From assembly GCA_013288465.1 (NCBI GenBank), contig JABDBT010000014.1, forward strand, positions 1-30,012: a DNA stretch of 30,012 nt, written 5' to 3'. Shown piece after piece: positions 9,302 to 18,095 of the stretch. The DNA is from Bacteroidota bacterium. Its GTDB lineage: Bacteria > Bacteroidota > Bacteroidia > Sphingobacteriales > Sphingobacteriaceae. The first letter of the stretch is position 1. The number at the start of each line of letters is the position of its first letter. The notes beneath the pieces are model-generated. The model was not told the origin of the DNA and ran no database searches. It saw only the letters and a list, made by a program, of their open reading frames with translations. The position numbers and the translations under genes were made by a program.

Positions 9302-10771
9302 ATGCTGTTTAATTCTACTGGTTTTGCAATTTTCTTTGTTATCGTATTTTTTTGTTATTGGTTTTTAACTTCCAAAAATTTAAAACTTCAAAATATATTA
9401 TTATTTGTAGCCAGTTATTATTTCTATGCGAGCTGGGATTACCGTTTTCTTTTTCTATTGGCATTTTCAACATTATTAGATTATTACACGGGAATAAAAA
9501 TGGCCGACACTTCTAATAAGAGTCGAAGAAAGTTTTGGTTGATTTTAAGCGTCAGTATAAACCTGGGATTTCTTGGGATTTTTAAATACTACAATTTTTT
9601 TGTTAGTTCATTTGCAGATGGTTTGCAGCTATTAGGTGCACATCCAAACTTTACAACGTTGAATGTTATTTTACCTATTGGCATATCGTTTTATACTTTT
9701 CACGGATTATCATACGTACTTGATATTTATAAAGACAGAATAAAACCCGAAAGAAATTTTATTGACTATTCTGTATTTGTATGTTTTTTTCCGTTGCTGG
9801 TGGCTGGGCCTATTGAAAGGGCCACTCATTTACTGCCCCAGGTGAAAAAAGTGAGGCATTTTAATTATCTCCATGTTATTGACGGGCTAAGGCAAATTTT
9901 ATGGGGGTTGTTTCAAAAAGTAGTTATTGCTGATAATTGTGCTGAATATGTTAACCTGATTTTCAATCACTCGGGAATTTATTCGGGCAGCACGCATGTT
10001 ATTGGGGCTATCTTATTTGCGTTCCAGATTTACTGTGATTTTTCCGGCTACTCAAACATTGCTTTGGGTGTGGCAAGGCTTTTGGGGATCGAGCTTCTGC
10101 GAAATTTTGCATTTCCATATTTTTCCCGGGATATCGCTGAATTTTGGCGGCGATGGCACATATCATTAACAACCTGGTTTAGAGATTATTTATATATTCC
10201 TTTAGGTGGAAGCAAAGGCGGAATCTGGATGAAAATAAAAAATATCTTTATCATTTTTCTGGTAAGTGGTTTTTGGCACGGGGCCAACTGGACGTTTATT
10301 ATTTGGGGAATATTAAATGCCATTTATTTTTTACCCTTAATGCTGCTAAACAAGAATAGAAATAATTTGGAAACAATAGCACAGGGCAAATATCTCCCGG
10401 GTGTTAAAGAGTTTTTGAGTATGATCTTAACATTTAGCCTCACTGTTTTTGCGTGGATCTTTTTTCGTGCAAAAAGTGTTGGGGACGCGTTTAAATATAT
10501 TTCAGAAATGTTTTCAAAATCATTGTTTACAATGCCACGCGTACCGGTTACATCAATCCTTACCACACCTTTTATGCCCGGAGCAATACTTTTTGTGATG
10601 CTTATTGGTTTTATAATGATTGAATGGTTTGGTAGGGAAAATGCCTATGCAATTGAGAAAACAGGGCTAAACTGGCCGCGATCAATTAGATGGTGCGGAT
10701 ATTATGCGCTTATTTTACTAATATTTGTTTTGTCAGGGTCTAAACAGCAGTTCATCTATTTTCAGTTTTAA
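9302..10771 (+). CDS. MBOAT family O-acyltransferase (AlgI-like)
   Basis: A 489-residue multi-pass membrane protein that by family moves acyl groups (usually acetyl) across the membrane to an extracellular polysaccharide. The start MLFNSTGFAIFFVIVFF is the standard opening of AlgI-like proteins. The signature region FWRRWHISLTTWFRDYLYIP (281-300) is intact, followed by PLGGSKGG, and the conserved catalytic His lies in SGFWHGANWTF (His326). FRA (388-390) near the C-terminal part is also typical. The length matches the family. The next gene starts 2 bp after the stop and encodes an SGNH-like protein, the usual partner that completes acyl transfer. No other polysaccharide genes are in the window, so the substrate is unknown. 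Confidence 0.93.
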   Translation: MLFNSTGFAIFFVIVFFCYWFLTSKNLKLQNILLFVASYYFYASWDYRFLFLLAFSTLLDYYTGIKMADTSNKSRRKFWLILSVSINLGFLGIFKYYNFFVSSFADGLQLLGAHPNFTTLNVILPIGISFYTFHGLSYVLDIYKDRIKPERNFIDYSVFVCFFPLLVAGPIERATHLLPQVKKVRHFNYLHVIDGLRQILWGLFQKVVIADNCAEYVNLIFNHSGIYSGSTHVIGAILFAFQIYCDFSGYSNIALGVARLLGIELLRNFAFPYFSRDIAEFWRRWHISLTTWFRDYLYIPLGGSKGGIWMKIKNIFIIFLVSGFWHGANWTFIIWGILNAIYFLPLMLLNKNRNNLETIAQGKYLPGVKEFLSMILTFSLTVFAWIFFRAKSVGDAFKYISEMFSKSLFTMPRVPVTSILTTPFMPGAILFVMLIGFIMIEWFGRENAYAIEKTGLNWPRSIRWCGYYALILLIFVLSGSKQQFIYFQF

Positions 10772-10773
10772 TT

Positions 10774-11787
10774 ATGAGGAAATTTTTATTGAACCTGTTG
10801 TCTTTTTTGTTGGTAGGTCTTATTCCGGTTGTTATAGTATTAAGCAGTTACTTTTATTTTGATCCGTTTAAAGTATTGTATAAATATGATAATTATTCAA
10901 ATTCACATGTATCCTTAAACAGGGATTATGTAAGTACAGAAATGTTTGTAAAGAATAATAAGTTATATCATTATAACTCGTTTATTTTCGGAAGCTCAAG
11001 AACAATGGCCTACAGGCCGGATTCCTGGATAAAAAAACTTGACCCCAATGCTCATATATTTGTATTTGATGCTCATTCAGAGTCGATATACGGTATATAT
11101 ATTAAATTGAAGTATCTTGACGAAACCAATTGTAAGATAGATAATGCCTTAATCATTATTTGCAGAGATCAAACATTTTCACAAGGAGGAGATGGTAATT
11201 CAAGGGGGCACATGTTTATGAAAGACCCTGTTACATCCCATGAAAGTAGTTTTGAATTTCAAATTGCATCTTTCAAGTCTTATATAAATCCGTTTTTTTT
11301 GTTTGATTTTTTATATTATAAATTAACCCACCAATATAAAAACTTCATGTGGGGTAACATTGAAGAGAACGCTATTTCTTATGATAAAAAAACAAATGCA
11401 ATACAAGAAGTATCGAATAAAGAGACGGAAATTAATAAGAACCCTATTGCATATTATGCAAACAAAAAGGATGAGTTTTATAAAAGGTATGGTGAACGAA
11501 CCGACTCGGTACAAAGAATAGATGCAGGTGGCATATATATGTTTAATGAAATAGCAAGAATTTTAAAGGAGCATAATACCAATTATAAGGTAGTGCTTAG
11601 TCCTTTATATGAGCAAATTAAATATTCAAAGCCCGATATAAATAATTTGAAAAGTATTTTTGGTAGTAACCTGTATGATTTTTCAGGAAAAAACTCTTTT
11701 ACCAATAGTAAATATAACTACTATGAAAGTAGCCATTATCGAAAAACGGTAGGAGATAGTATTTTGAATATTATTTATAAAAAATAG
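10774..11787 (+). CDS. SGNH-hydrolase-like partner of the MBOAT acyltransferase
   Basis: A 337-residue protein with one N-terminal membrane anchor (about 5-29), the rest predicted outside the membrane. A catalytic-block-I-like FGSSRT (72-77, candidate nucleophile Ser75) and a C-terminal SSHYRKTVGD (His321) resemble the Ser and His ends of SGNH/DltD/AlgJ-type proteins, including the FDFSGKNSF strand before the His block. Such proteins sit beside MBOAT genes and transfer acetyl to the glycan. Overall similarity is weak and I recognise no named family. The reading frame is visibly more AT-rich than its neighbours, with many Asn, Lys, Ile and Tyr codons, which may mean separate acquisition. Same operon as the MBOAT gene (2-bp gap), closed by the hairpin at 11794. 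Confidence 0.7.
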   Translation: MRKFLLNLLSFLLVGLIPVVIVLSSYFYFDPFKVLYKYDNYSNSHVSLNRDYVSTEMFVKNNKLYHYNSFIFGSSRTMAYRPDSWIKKLDPNAHIFVFDAHSESIYGIYIKLKYLDETNCKIDNALIIICRDQTFSQGGDGNSRGHMFMKDPVTSHESSFEFQIASFKSYINPFFLFDFLYYKLTHQYKNFMWGNIEENAISYDKKTNAIQEVSNKETEINKNPIAYYANKKDEFYKRYGERTDSVQRIDAGGIYMFNEIARILKEHNTNYKVVLSPLYEQIKYSKPDINNLKSIFGSNLYDFSGKNSFTNSKYNYYESSHYRKTVGDSILNIIYKK

Positions 11788-11793
11788 CAATAT

Positions 11794-11834
11794 CGGCTCA
11801 TATTAACAGGCAATTACAGCTATAATATGAGCCG
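11794..11834. terminator. 12-bp-stem convergent hairpin
   Basis: CGGCTCATATTA (11794-11805) pairs perfectly with TAATATGAGCCG (11823-11834) around a 17-nt loop. It lies between the convergent stops of the SGNH-like and DUF4242 genes and is likely a shared transcription end or mRNA 3' stabiliser. Confidence 0.7.
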
Positions 11835-11843
11835 GCTATACTA

Positions 11844-12116
11844 CTATTCGGCAGTAGTAGGATCAATGATTGCTAATACCTGGTTAACTGCGTTTGCCGG
11901 AAACCCACCTTGCATTGCATGTTCACGAACCATTTCTTCATTTGGCGCTATGTAAATGCAATAGATTTTATCGCCCGTTACATAACTGTTAATCCATTGA
12001 ATTTTTGGGCCTAAATTACTTAGTACCCTGCATGAGGTTTGTGAAATGGCTTTCAGTTGCTCTTCAGTAAGCTTACCTGCCCCGGGAATTTCCCGTTCAA
12101 TTACATACTTTGGCAT
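11844..12116 (-). CDS. DUF4242 domain protein
   Basis: A 90-residue protein matching the small DUF4242 family across its whole length: MPKYVIEREIPGAGKLTEEQ at the start, then a WINSYVTGDKIYCIYIAPNE strand and an EHAMQGGFPANAV segment. It is predicted to be a ferredoxin-like alpha-beta sandwich. One actinobacterial member binds nickel; whether this one does is unknown. No signal peptide. It is a single gene preceded by the best promoter match in the window and followed by a strong convergent hairpin, so it is probably transcribed alone and constitutively. Confidence 0.85.
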   Translation of the reverse strand: MPKYVIEREIPGAGKLTEEQLKAISQTSCRVLSNLGPKIQWINSYVTGDKIYCIYIAPNEEMVREHAMQGGFPANAVNQVLAIIDPTTAE

Positions 12117-12144
12117 AACTTGAGGTTTTAATATTTGGTTAATC

Positions 12145-12175
12145 CAAATTTAAACTTTCTATTAATACATTCAAA
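12145..12175 (-). promoter_or_regulatory. consensus Bacteroidota promoter for DUF4242 gene
   Basis: On the minus strand TTTG (12172-12175), exactly 19 bp, then TAAATTTG (12145-12152): every specified base of TTTG-N19-TAnnTTTG matches. The box ends 28 bp before the start codon. It lies just beyond the stop codon of the upstream gene, so DUF4242 need not depend on that gene's transcript. Confidence 0.7.
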
Positions 12176-12179
12176 CTAT

Positions 12180-13655
12180 TTAGCCTTTGCTATCATTTGT
12201 TACGCTCATATTTTCTTTAACATGATCAACTTCGCAGCTATAGCCAAATAAACACCTTTCTTTTATCATCGCGGCCACTTCGGCCGGTACGTATTGTTCC
12301 CATCCATCTACGCCTTGTTTTATAAGCTGCAATACGATATCGGTTTGTACGTGAAGATTGCTTTCATTATAATGCCTAATGTCCTCTATTTTGTTATTGG
12401 CTATCAGGTAGCGGTACAGGTCCATTAGGTGCGGCGGCGGGGCAAACTTAAGGCAATTATAAATAACTCCATCGCGCAAGGTGGGGTAAATAAACAGTTT
12501 TACCTTACGGCTAAAAAGGGTAGCAAACGACTCCAAAATTCCACCGGGAAGCTCCTGGTAATGTTCTTCCGAAAAAATATACTCCAGGTTAGGGTAGCCT
12601 AACACCACACCCATTTTCAATTTAGTGATTTTTGACAGGTAAGCCACCAGTTTATAATACTCATGAAAATTTGAGATCAGCACCGTTTGCCCAAGCGAAC
12701 AAAGGATATCCACACGTTCCAGAAAATCTTTTTCGTCAATATCGGCTGTTGCGGTGGCGTCCCTTTCTTTTAATGATTGCAGGGTAAGCTCCGCCACTAC
12801 TACCACATTGGCGCTATCTACATCGGGCTCTTGTAAAAACTGTTTAACGCCATTATTAAGCATATCTAAATGCACATTGATAATGGGGCGAAAGCGCCCG
12901 CGTATTACCACAATATGCTTTTTATATAGTACCTCCGAAGGCTGCATATTGGCACCATCCGGCCCAAACACAGCCGCATCCGAAAAACCATATTTTACCA
13001 GGTGCAGGCTCATCAGGCGATTATCCACTTTGGTAAAATTGGGCCCTTCAAAACGGATCATATCTATCTGGATACGGTCTTTTGACAAATCGTCCATTAA
13101 CGAAAGCAAGAAAATAGGCGGACTTTCATGGTAATAAAAGCAGGCATACATTAGGTTTACACCTAAAATCCCTGCAGCTTGTTGCTGCAAATTATTATCG
13201 TTATCTAATAATTTTACATGAAGCACCACATCGTTAAAAGCCCCGTTAGGCTCTAACTGAAAACGCACGCCCATCCAGCCATGCCCGTCATTCGTTTTTT
13301 GATAATTGAGGGCTGATACTGTATCGGCAAAAGCAAAAAAGGTTGTTGTATCGCCGCGTTGTGCAGCCAGGCGCTCTATCAATAACCCGAATTCATGATC
13401 GAGCATTGACATCAAACGGTTTTCGCTTACATAACGGCGTACTTGCTGCACACCATAAATAGCATCAGAAAAGGTCATGTCATAAGCCGACATGGTTTTA
13501 GCTATAGTACCCGATGATGCCCCGGCTTTGAAAAAATTAGCAGCTACGTCCTGTCCTGCACCAATTTCGGCAAATGAGCCGTAAATTTTGAGGTTAAGGT
13601 TAATGGCAAGCGCTTTTTGTTTTGTTCCAATATCAGTATTGTGAATGATATCCAT
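12180..13655 (-). CDS. conserved Bacteroidota protein of unknown function
   Basis: A 491-residue, apparently cytosolic protein with no signal peptide or membrane helix. It opens with GTKQKALAINLNLKIYGSFA then EIGAGQDVAANFFKAGASSG, which I recognise as a strongly conserved family in Bacteroidota. From memory, databases label relatives inconsistently as TonB-dependent receptor or nicotinate-nucleotide adenylyltransferase. Neither fits: there is no beta-barrel or plug, no outer-membrane signal, and no HxGH nucleotidyltransferase motif. Other well-kept stretches are DNRLMSLHLVKYGFSDAAVF, GHGWMGVRFQLEP, LCSLGQTVLISNFHEYYKL and GGILESFATLF. The C-terminus has two Cys (LFGYSCEVDH). It is not clearly in an operon: the DUF4242 gene downstream has its own promoter. 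I do not assign a function. Confidence 0.85.
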   Translation of the reverse strand: MDIIHNTDIGTKQKALAINLNLKIYGSFAEIGAGQDVAANFFKAGASSGTIAKTMSAYDMTFSDAIYGVQQVRRYVSENRLMSMLDHEFGLLIERLAAQRGDTTTFFAFADTVSALNYQKTNDGHGWMGVRFQLEPNGAFNDVVLHVKLLDNDNNLQQQAAGILGVNLMYACFYYHESPPIFLLSLMDDLSKDRIQIDMIRFEGPNFTKVDNRLMSLHLVKYGFSDAAVFGPDGANMQPSEVLYKKHIVVIRGRFRPIINVHLDMLNNGVKQFLQEPDVDSANVVVVAELTLQSLKERDATATADIDEKDFLERVDILCSLGQTVLISNFHEYYKLVAYLSKITKLKMGVVLGYPNLEYIFSEEHYQELPGGILESFATLFSRKVKLFIYPTLRDGVIYNCLKFAPPPHLMDLYRYLIANNKIEDIRHYNESNLHVQTDIVLQLIKQGVDGWEQYVPAEVAAMIKERCLFGYSCEVDHVKENMSVTNDSKG

Positions 13656-13710
13656 ACACGTAGTTATTTATAGTTAAATGTTGCCATTATCACGAGCTGA
13701 TAATATTTTG

Positions 13711-13718
13711 CAAAAATA
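13711..13718 (-). promoter_or_regulatory. candidate -7 box for the 491-residue protein gene
   Basis: TATTTTTG on the minus strand matches TAnnTTTG exactly and lies 55 bp before the ATG at 13655, in the divergent gap facing the histidine kinase gene. No good TTTG is found 19-21 bp further upstream. A TTTTGCAAAA palindrome overlaps it. Confidence 0.35.
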
Positions 13719-13867
13719 CGATTTTTTAAAGAAAGGTACGTGGAGATTATAAAAAGACGGGGAAGCGGCAAGTTAAGAATATACTGCCTGCCATCTATTT
13801 ATAAAAAACAGCTATTATATAATTGAAAAATCGTAATTTCGATTAAGTTTTTCACATCGTACCTGTA

Positions 13868-15748
13868 ATGCATTTACCTAAACCCATCCGGTATATTGCC
13901 ATAATCCTGTTTTTTTGCCTTTGCAATAACTATGCGCAGAGCCAATCAGCCTTTATACAACAGGAGCAACGTAAGCTACCATTCATTAAAGACAGCGTTA
14001 TCCTGGTGAATAGCCTGAACAGGTTAGGAATGCTTTACCACCTTAAAAACTCAGATAGCTGCTTTTACTATGGTATGAAAGCTAAAGCTATGGCGATAAG
14101 GCTACGCTACACCAAGGGGGAAACAGATGCCGACAACGTTATCGCCACTGCGCTTTATCTTAAAGGTTTGTTTAGAGAATCATTGGAACTATATAGTAAG
14201 GTGTTGTCGGCCTACCGGAAACAGTTGGATACAACAAACGCGGCCATGGTATTAATGAACATGTCAACCGTCTATCGGGGCATTGCAGACAGTACACATG
14301 CTAAAGCATTTTGCCTTCAAGCTATCCAAACAGGCCGAAAGTTGCAAAAAGACAGTATCATGAGTACGATATATGCCAATTATTGCATTGTTAATTCGTC
14401 CCTTAGTTATGATAGTGCCCGGTATTATGTAGCAAAATCCAGCGAAATTGCAAACCGGTTTAAAGATAAGCGCATGATGATCGTCATTATGCAGTTACAG
14501 GCCAATAACTTACTTAATAAGGGCGATAAGCAGGGTGCGCTGCCATTAATAGAACGGTCTTTATCCGAATCTAAAAAAGCCGGCATGGAATTTTTTGAGA
14601 TCAACTCGCTCGGTTTATTTGCCGATTATTATTCTAATAAACCCGATAGTATTTTGAGTTATTATAACCGGGCCTACGCATTGGCCCAGGCAAATGGATA
14701 TGTTTATTTAAAGGTTAAGATATTAAAAGTCATTTTAGCTTATACCGAATTATCGGGCAATAAGGATAAAATCATCAAAGTTCATAGCTTAATAGCAACA
14801 GCGCTTACGGCTGAAAATGACAACCTGAAAAAATTCATAGGTGACTATATTAAATATAACGAGATACAGGACGATAACACACTGCTGGGAATAGCTAATA
14901 GAAGCAGTAAAACTGAGATATGGCTGCTGTTTTCATGTTGCGTGGTAAGTATTGTGCTAATTATTATTATTTACCGCTTGTACCAGGTTTCGCGCCTGCA
15001 TGAACACCGGCAAGCCCAGCTTAACCTGCAAATACAGGATCGAAACAATACCTTACACGAGGCGGACGAATTTAAGAATAAGCTGATTTCAATTTTAGCG
15101 CATGACTTCAGGACCCCATTGATCTCAACAATAAGTATTGCACGTATGATGCGTGATAACCCAGGTTTTACTGACATCGAAATGGAGCAGTTTTATGGGG
15201 AAATAGAGACTGATGCTACGCGGATGCTGGAATCATTTGATACGATATTGCAATGGATCAAACAACAATTATCAGGCTACCGGTTTAAAGCCGAATCCCT
15301 GTTGCTCCATGATCTGTTCAACGAATCGGCCGAATTGTTTTACCAACAGCTAGACGAGAAAAAAATAACTTTCACCAACCAGGTACCTGATCACATGACT
15401 ATATCTTCAGATAGGGAAATGTTGCAGTTTGTTAACCGTAATTTACTGTCAAACGCTATAAGATTTTCCCCCGAAGGTGGTACAATTAAAATCACTGCCA
15501 CACAAAGTAATGATAATTTCACCATAGCTGTGGCAGATAACGGCCCTGGCATGGATAACACAACCATTAGCAAGCTATTTGTAGTTTCTAACCAGTTAAC
15601 CTCTTCCACACAGCAGGGAGCAGGAATAGCACTTTCTATGTGCAAGGATTTTATAGGCATGCTTGGCGGCCGGATATGGGCAGAAAATAAAGAACCAAAT
15701 GGGGCAATATTTTATTATACCATTCCTGTTGAAAAAACTAACGTCTAA
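13868..15748 (+). CDS. TPR-containing membrane sensor histidine kinase
   Basis: A 626-residue sensor kinase. Signal peptide about 1-25; helical repeats of TPR type from about 40 to 345 (for example AMVLMNMSTVYRGIADSTHA and SLSYDSARYYVAKSS), placed in the periplasm; one TM segment about 352-373; a short coiled linker; HisKA with ILAHDFRTPL (phospho-acceptor His412); and a HATPase domain with N-box NRNLLSNAIRF (Asn525, Asn529), G1 DNGPGM (557-562) and G2 GAGIAL (584-589). All kinase motifs are intact. It ends at the HATPase, so it is not a hybrid kinase. No response regulator gene lies beside it, so its partner is elsewhere. The 212-bp upstream gap is divergent with the 491-residue gene. The sensed signal is unknown; TPR sensors often read a protein partner. 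Confidence 0.93.
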   Translation: MHLPKPIRYIAIILFFCLCNNYAQSQSAFIQQEQRKLPFIKDSVILVNSLNRLGMLYHLKNSDSCFYYGMKAKAMAIRLRYTKGETDADNVIATALYLKGLFRESLELYSKVLSAYRKQLDTTNAAMVLMNMSTVYRGIADSTHAKAFCLQAIQTGRKLQKDSIMSTIYANYCIVNSSLSYDSARYYVAKSSEIANRFKDKRMMIVIMQLQANNLLNKGDKQGALPLIERSLSESKKAGMEFFEINSLGLFADYYSNKPDSILSYYNRAYALAQANGYVYLKVKILKVILAYTELSGNKDKIIKVHSLIATALTAENDNLKKFIGDYIKYNEIQDDNTLLGIANRSSKTEIWLLFSCCVVSIVLIIIIYRLYQVSRLHEHRQAQLNLQIQDRNNTLHEADEFKNKLISILAHDFRTPLISTISIARMMRDNPGFTDIEMEQFYGEIETDATRMLESFDTILQWIKQQLSGYRFKAESLLLHDLFNESAELFYQQLDEKKITFTNQVPDHMTISSDREMLQFVNRNLLSNAIRFSPEGGTIKITATQSNDNFTIAVADNGPGMDNTTISKLFVVSNQLTSSTQQGAGIALSMCKDFIGMLGGRIWAENKEPNGAIFYYTIPVEKTNV

Positions 15749-15832
15749 TGTTTTGCCGATTGAAAAACAATGTACAAATTCCCCGGTAAAAATATTTTAC
15801 GAATACTTTTAGCAATAGATTTTTTTAATATT

Positions 15833-15840
15833 TAGTTTTG
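15833..15840 (+). promoter_or_regulatory. candidate -7 box very close to the next start codon
   Basis: TAGTTTTG matches TAnnTTTG exactly, with a partial TTTA 21 bp upstream. It ends only 7 bp before the ATG at 15848, which would give a leaderless or nearly leaderless mRNA, or mean translation starts further down (Met74). Confidence 0.35.
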
Positions 15841-15847
15841 AGATGCT

Positions 15848-16801
15848 ATGCGTAAAGCCGATCAGAAAAATACTGATACTTCAAAGGACAAACCCACTAT
15901 AGCGGGGGTGAAGCAGGGGGATAAGGTCAAAACTAAAAAAGTAAATACCGGTGCTGATAAGCCTCCAATAAAGGCCCCTAAAACTAAACATCCGCCAAAG
16001 GAACCCCTTACATCCGTCCCTGTAATCACAGAAGTTAATATTCAAAATCTATCACCCGAGACCGAAATGGAAGTACACCACCATCCTCAGCTTGACCACA
16101 ATCCGAAACCCTGGAAAGAATACCTGATAGAGGGCTTTATGATATTTATTGCCGTAATGATGGGCTTTATAGCCGAAAATATAAGAGAAAGTATTGATAA
16201 CAACGAACATGTAAGGCAACTTACATCACAACTTGTTAACGACCTGAAGGCTGATACCTTGCAATTAAATGATATATACAAGGGTGAAACGCGGATGGTA
16301 AAATACAATGATACCTTAGTAACCCTGCTGCAACAACCTTTGCCAAAAGCAGATATTAAAAAGATACAAAAAATGCTTGCAAATTCACATAGTATGTGGC
16401 TTTTCCATCCATCGGCAGGGGCAATTGCAGCCATAAAAAACGAACTTCACCTTAAGCAGTTTAGCAATTCCAAAATAATAAGTTATTTCTCGAATTATGA
16501 ACGGCATATTGAGCTTTTACATACCGATCAGGATGTTAACCTGCAATACCAACGCACCTATATCGACCCGTTTTTAACGCTACACTTTACACCGGCGAAT
16601 ATGGTTGCCGCATTTGATACACTTTCACAACCAACTGCACAAATACGAAACCTAAACCAGGACGCGCTTAATCAATTAGCTGCAGATATGGTGTTGGTTA
16701 GAATTATAAGCAACGAACTGTTGACAGACAATAGGAAGGCAAAAAAGGACGCTGTGGATATGCTAAAATATATAACCAAACAATATGGGTTAGACGATTA
16801 A
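15848..16801 (+). CDS. conserved membrane-anchored protein with Lys/Pro-rich N-terminal tail
   Basis: A 317-residue protein. The first 73 residues are hydrophilic, rich in Lys, Pro and Thr, and likely disordered. From Met74 (codon at 16067) comes MEVHHHPQ, then a segment WKEYLIEGFMIFIAVMMGFI that forms a single membrane helix at about 97-114, followed by AENIRE and a helical domain of about 200 residues. The block from MEVHHHP onward is the recognisable conserved part; many relatives in Bacteroidota begin there, so either Met74 is the true start or this copy has an extra tail. The tail keeps an open frame with ordinary codon use, which favours a real extension. Function unknown. It follows the histidine kinase by 99 bp on the same strand, so a link to signalling is possible but unproven. 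Confidence 0.75.
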   Translation: MRKADQKNTDTSKDKPTIAGVKQGDKVKTKKVNTGADKPPIKAPKTKHPPKEPLTSVPVITEVNIQNLSPETEMEVHHHPQLDHNPKPWKEYLIEGFMIFIAVMMGFIAENIRESIDNNEHVRQLTSQLVNDLKADTLQLNDIYKGETRMVKYNDTLVTLLQQPLPKADIKKIQKMLANSHSMWLFHPSAGAIAAIKNELHLKQFSNSKIISYFSNYERHIELLHTDQDVNLQYQRTYIDPFLTLHFTPANMVAAFDTLSQPTAQIRNLNQDALNQLAADMVLVRIISNELLTDNRKAKKDAVDMLKYITKQYGLDD

Positions 16802-16942
16802 AAAAAAGAAAGAAATCGCTGTTCTATGATTTAATTAACGCGTTTAGTAATTGAATAAACATATAAGAACAATCTCTTCAGCCCCAAAAAATGGGAAAAT
16901 AAAAAACGAATCTGCGAGGCCCTATAATATCGTTTTAACACC

Positions 16943-16984
16943 ACCTCATGTTGCCTTAAGCGTACCTCAAGTTGCCTTAATTCG
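16943..16984. repeat. two-copy 21-bp tandem repeat
   Basis: Two adjacent 21-bp units, 16943-16963 and 16964-16984, both built as ACCTCA-N-GTTGCCTTAA plus a variable end. They differ at one internal base and near the 3' end. The unit is 3 x 7 bp. It lies in the convergent gap downstream of the membrane-anchored protein and the DUF2911 gene. I see no gene in the remaining 233-bp gap. Confidence 0.7.
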
Positions 16985-17034
16985 CCATCACTATACCTCC
17001 TGTGCCTGTTGAACTGCCCGGAGCCACATAATGG

Positions 17035-17874
17035 TTATTTTTTTGCCTGGACAATTACTTCATTATTTAACCGCACGTACTCGTCGCTCTTATTTTCGGC
17101 TGCAATTTTTACACCCTCTGTTGCGGTGGCTATGGCAGCCGCTTTATCGCCCTTTTTCAACAGTACACGTGCTTTCCATAGTTTTGGAATGAAAGGAGGA
17201 AACGCTTTATCTTTTTCCAATTCATTGGCCCACACCAGGGCCTTAGTCATGTCTTTATTATTGTTATAGTAATAAATGATGGCTTCATAATAAGGCTTTT
17301 TAGCGGTATTCATGGCCGAATCTATACGTGCCATCACTTTAGTGTCTATATCGGCTATTAGATGAAGCGTAAAGCCGCTATGTTCCCATCGCATTTGCAG
17401 ATCGCAGCTGGTTGGCATTACATTGACGAAAGCCAGCGTCATAGTTTCGGTCAAAGCAGGCAGATGTTCGGTTTTTACTTTAAAACGCAAAAAATCGTCG
17501 GACTCCTTATAGCTATAAGCGCCCCATTGCTTGGGTTGTTTATTGATAATGATGGTCCACTCGTTTTCGCCGGGAATGCTGAAAAAACCGTATTCGCCGG
17601 CAGGTACCTTTTTGCCCTCCAGGGTAACGTCGTCCGTAAATTTAATTACCGTTGCAGAATTAGCACCTGTGCGCCAAACAATCCCGTAAGGCTCCATGCC
17701 ACCAAATATTTTGCGGCCCTTTACATTAGGGCGGGAGTACGTTAAATTAATTTTACCCAAACCAAATCCCTGCACTATAGTTTCAGTCGAGCTGGGCTGC
17801 GGGGTTAATTGGGCATAAATGTTTGTTATTGTGATTAATAAAATTGCGCAAATGCTAATGGTTAGTTTTTTCAT
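17035..17874 (-). CDS. secreted DUF2911 domain protein
   Basis: A 279-residue exported protein. Signal peptide 1-21 (MKKLTISICAILLITITNIYAQ). The DUF2911 domain covers about 30-170: the motif INLTYSRPNVKGRKIFGGM, then YGIVWRTGANSATVIKF, VPAGEYGFFSIPGENEWTII and NKQPKQWGAYSY, all typical of the family, predicted to be a beta-sandwich. Residues about 190-279 are helical and TPR-like, a common C-terminal addition in this family. Its biochemical role is unknown; relatives occur as secreted or periplasmic proteins of Bacteroidota. It is transcribed alone, 221 bp from the end of the upstream surface-protein gene, with no clear terminator between. Confidence 0.88.
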   Translation of the reverse strand: MKKLTISICAILLITITNIYAQLTPQPSSTETIVQGFGLGKINLTYSRPNVKGRKIFGGMEPYGIVWRTGANSATVIKFTDDVTLEGKKVPAGEYGFFSIPGENEWTIIINKQPKQWGAYSYKESDDFLRFKVKTEHLPALTETMTLAFVNVMPTSCDLQMRWEHSGFTLHLIADIDTKVMARIDSAMNTAKKPYYEAIIYYYNNNKDMTKALVWANELEKDKAFPPFIPKLWKARVLLKKGDKAAAIATATEGVKIAAENKSDEYVRLNNEVIVQAKK

Positions 17875-18095
17875 TGTTGTAAGTTTGATTATACTAAGAT
17901 ATTAAAAAGGTAGAAATAAGCTGCTATGATTGATTTTATCATTGCTCAGATAGCTTTCGGGTTTATTTAAGATGCCCCGATAGTGATTTCTATACACCGT
18001 TGCCGGATTCCAGCTGTTTTAATAATGCGATTTTGTCATTAAATAACTTCGGGAATTTTTCACACCTTCCTTTTAAAACTTTAATTTATTATCTA

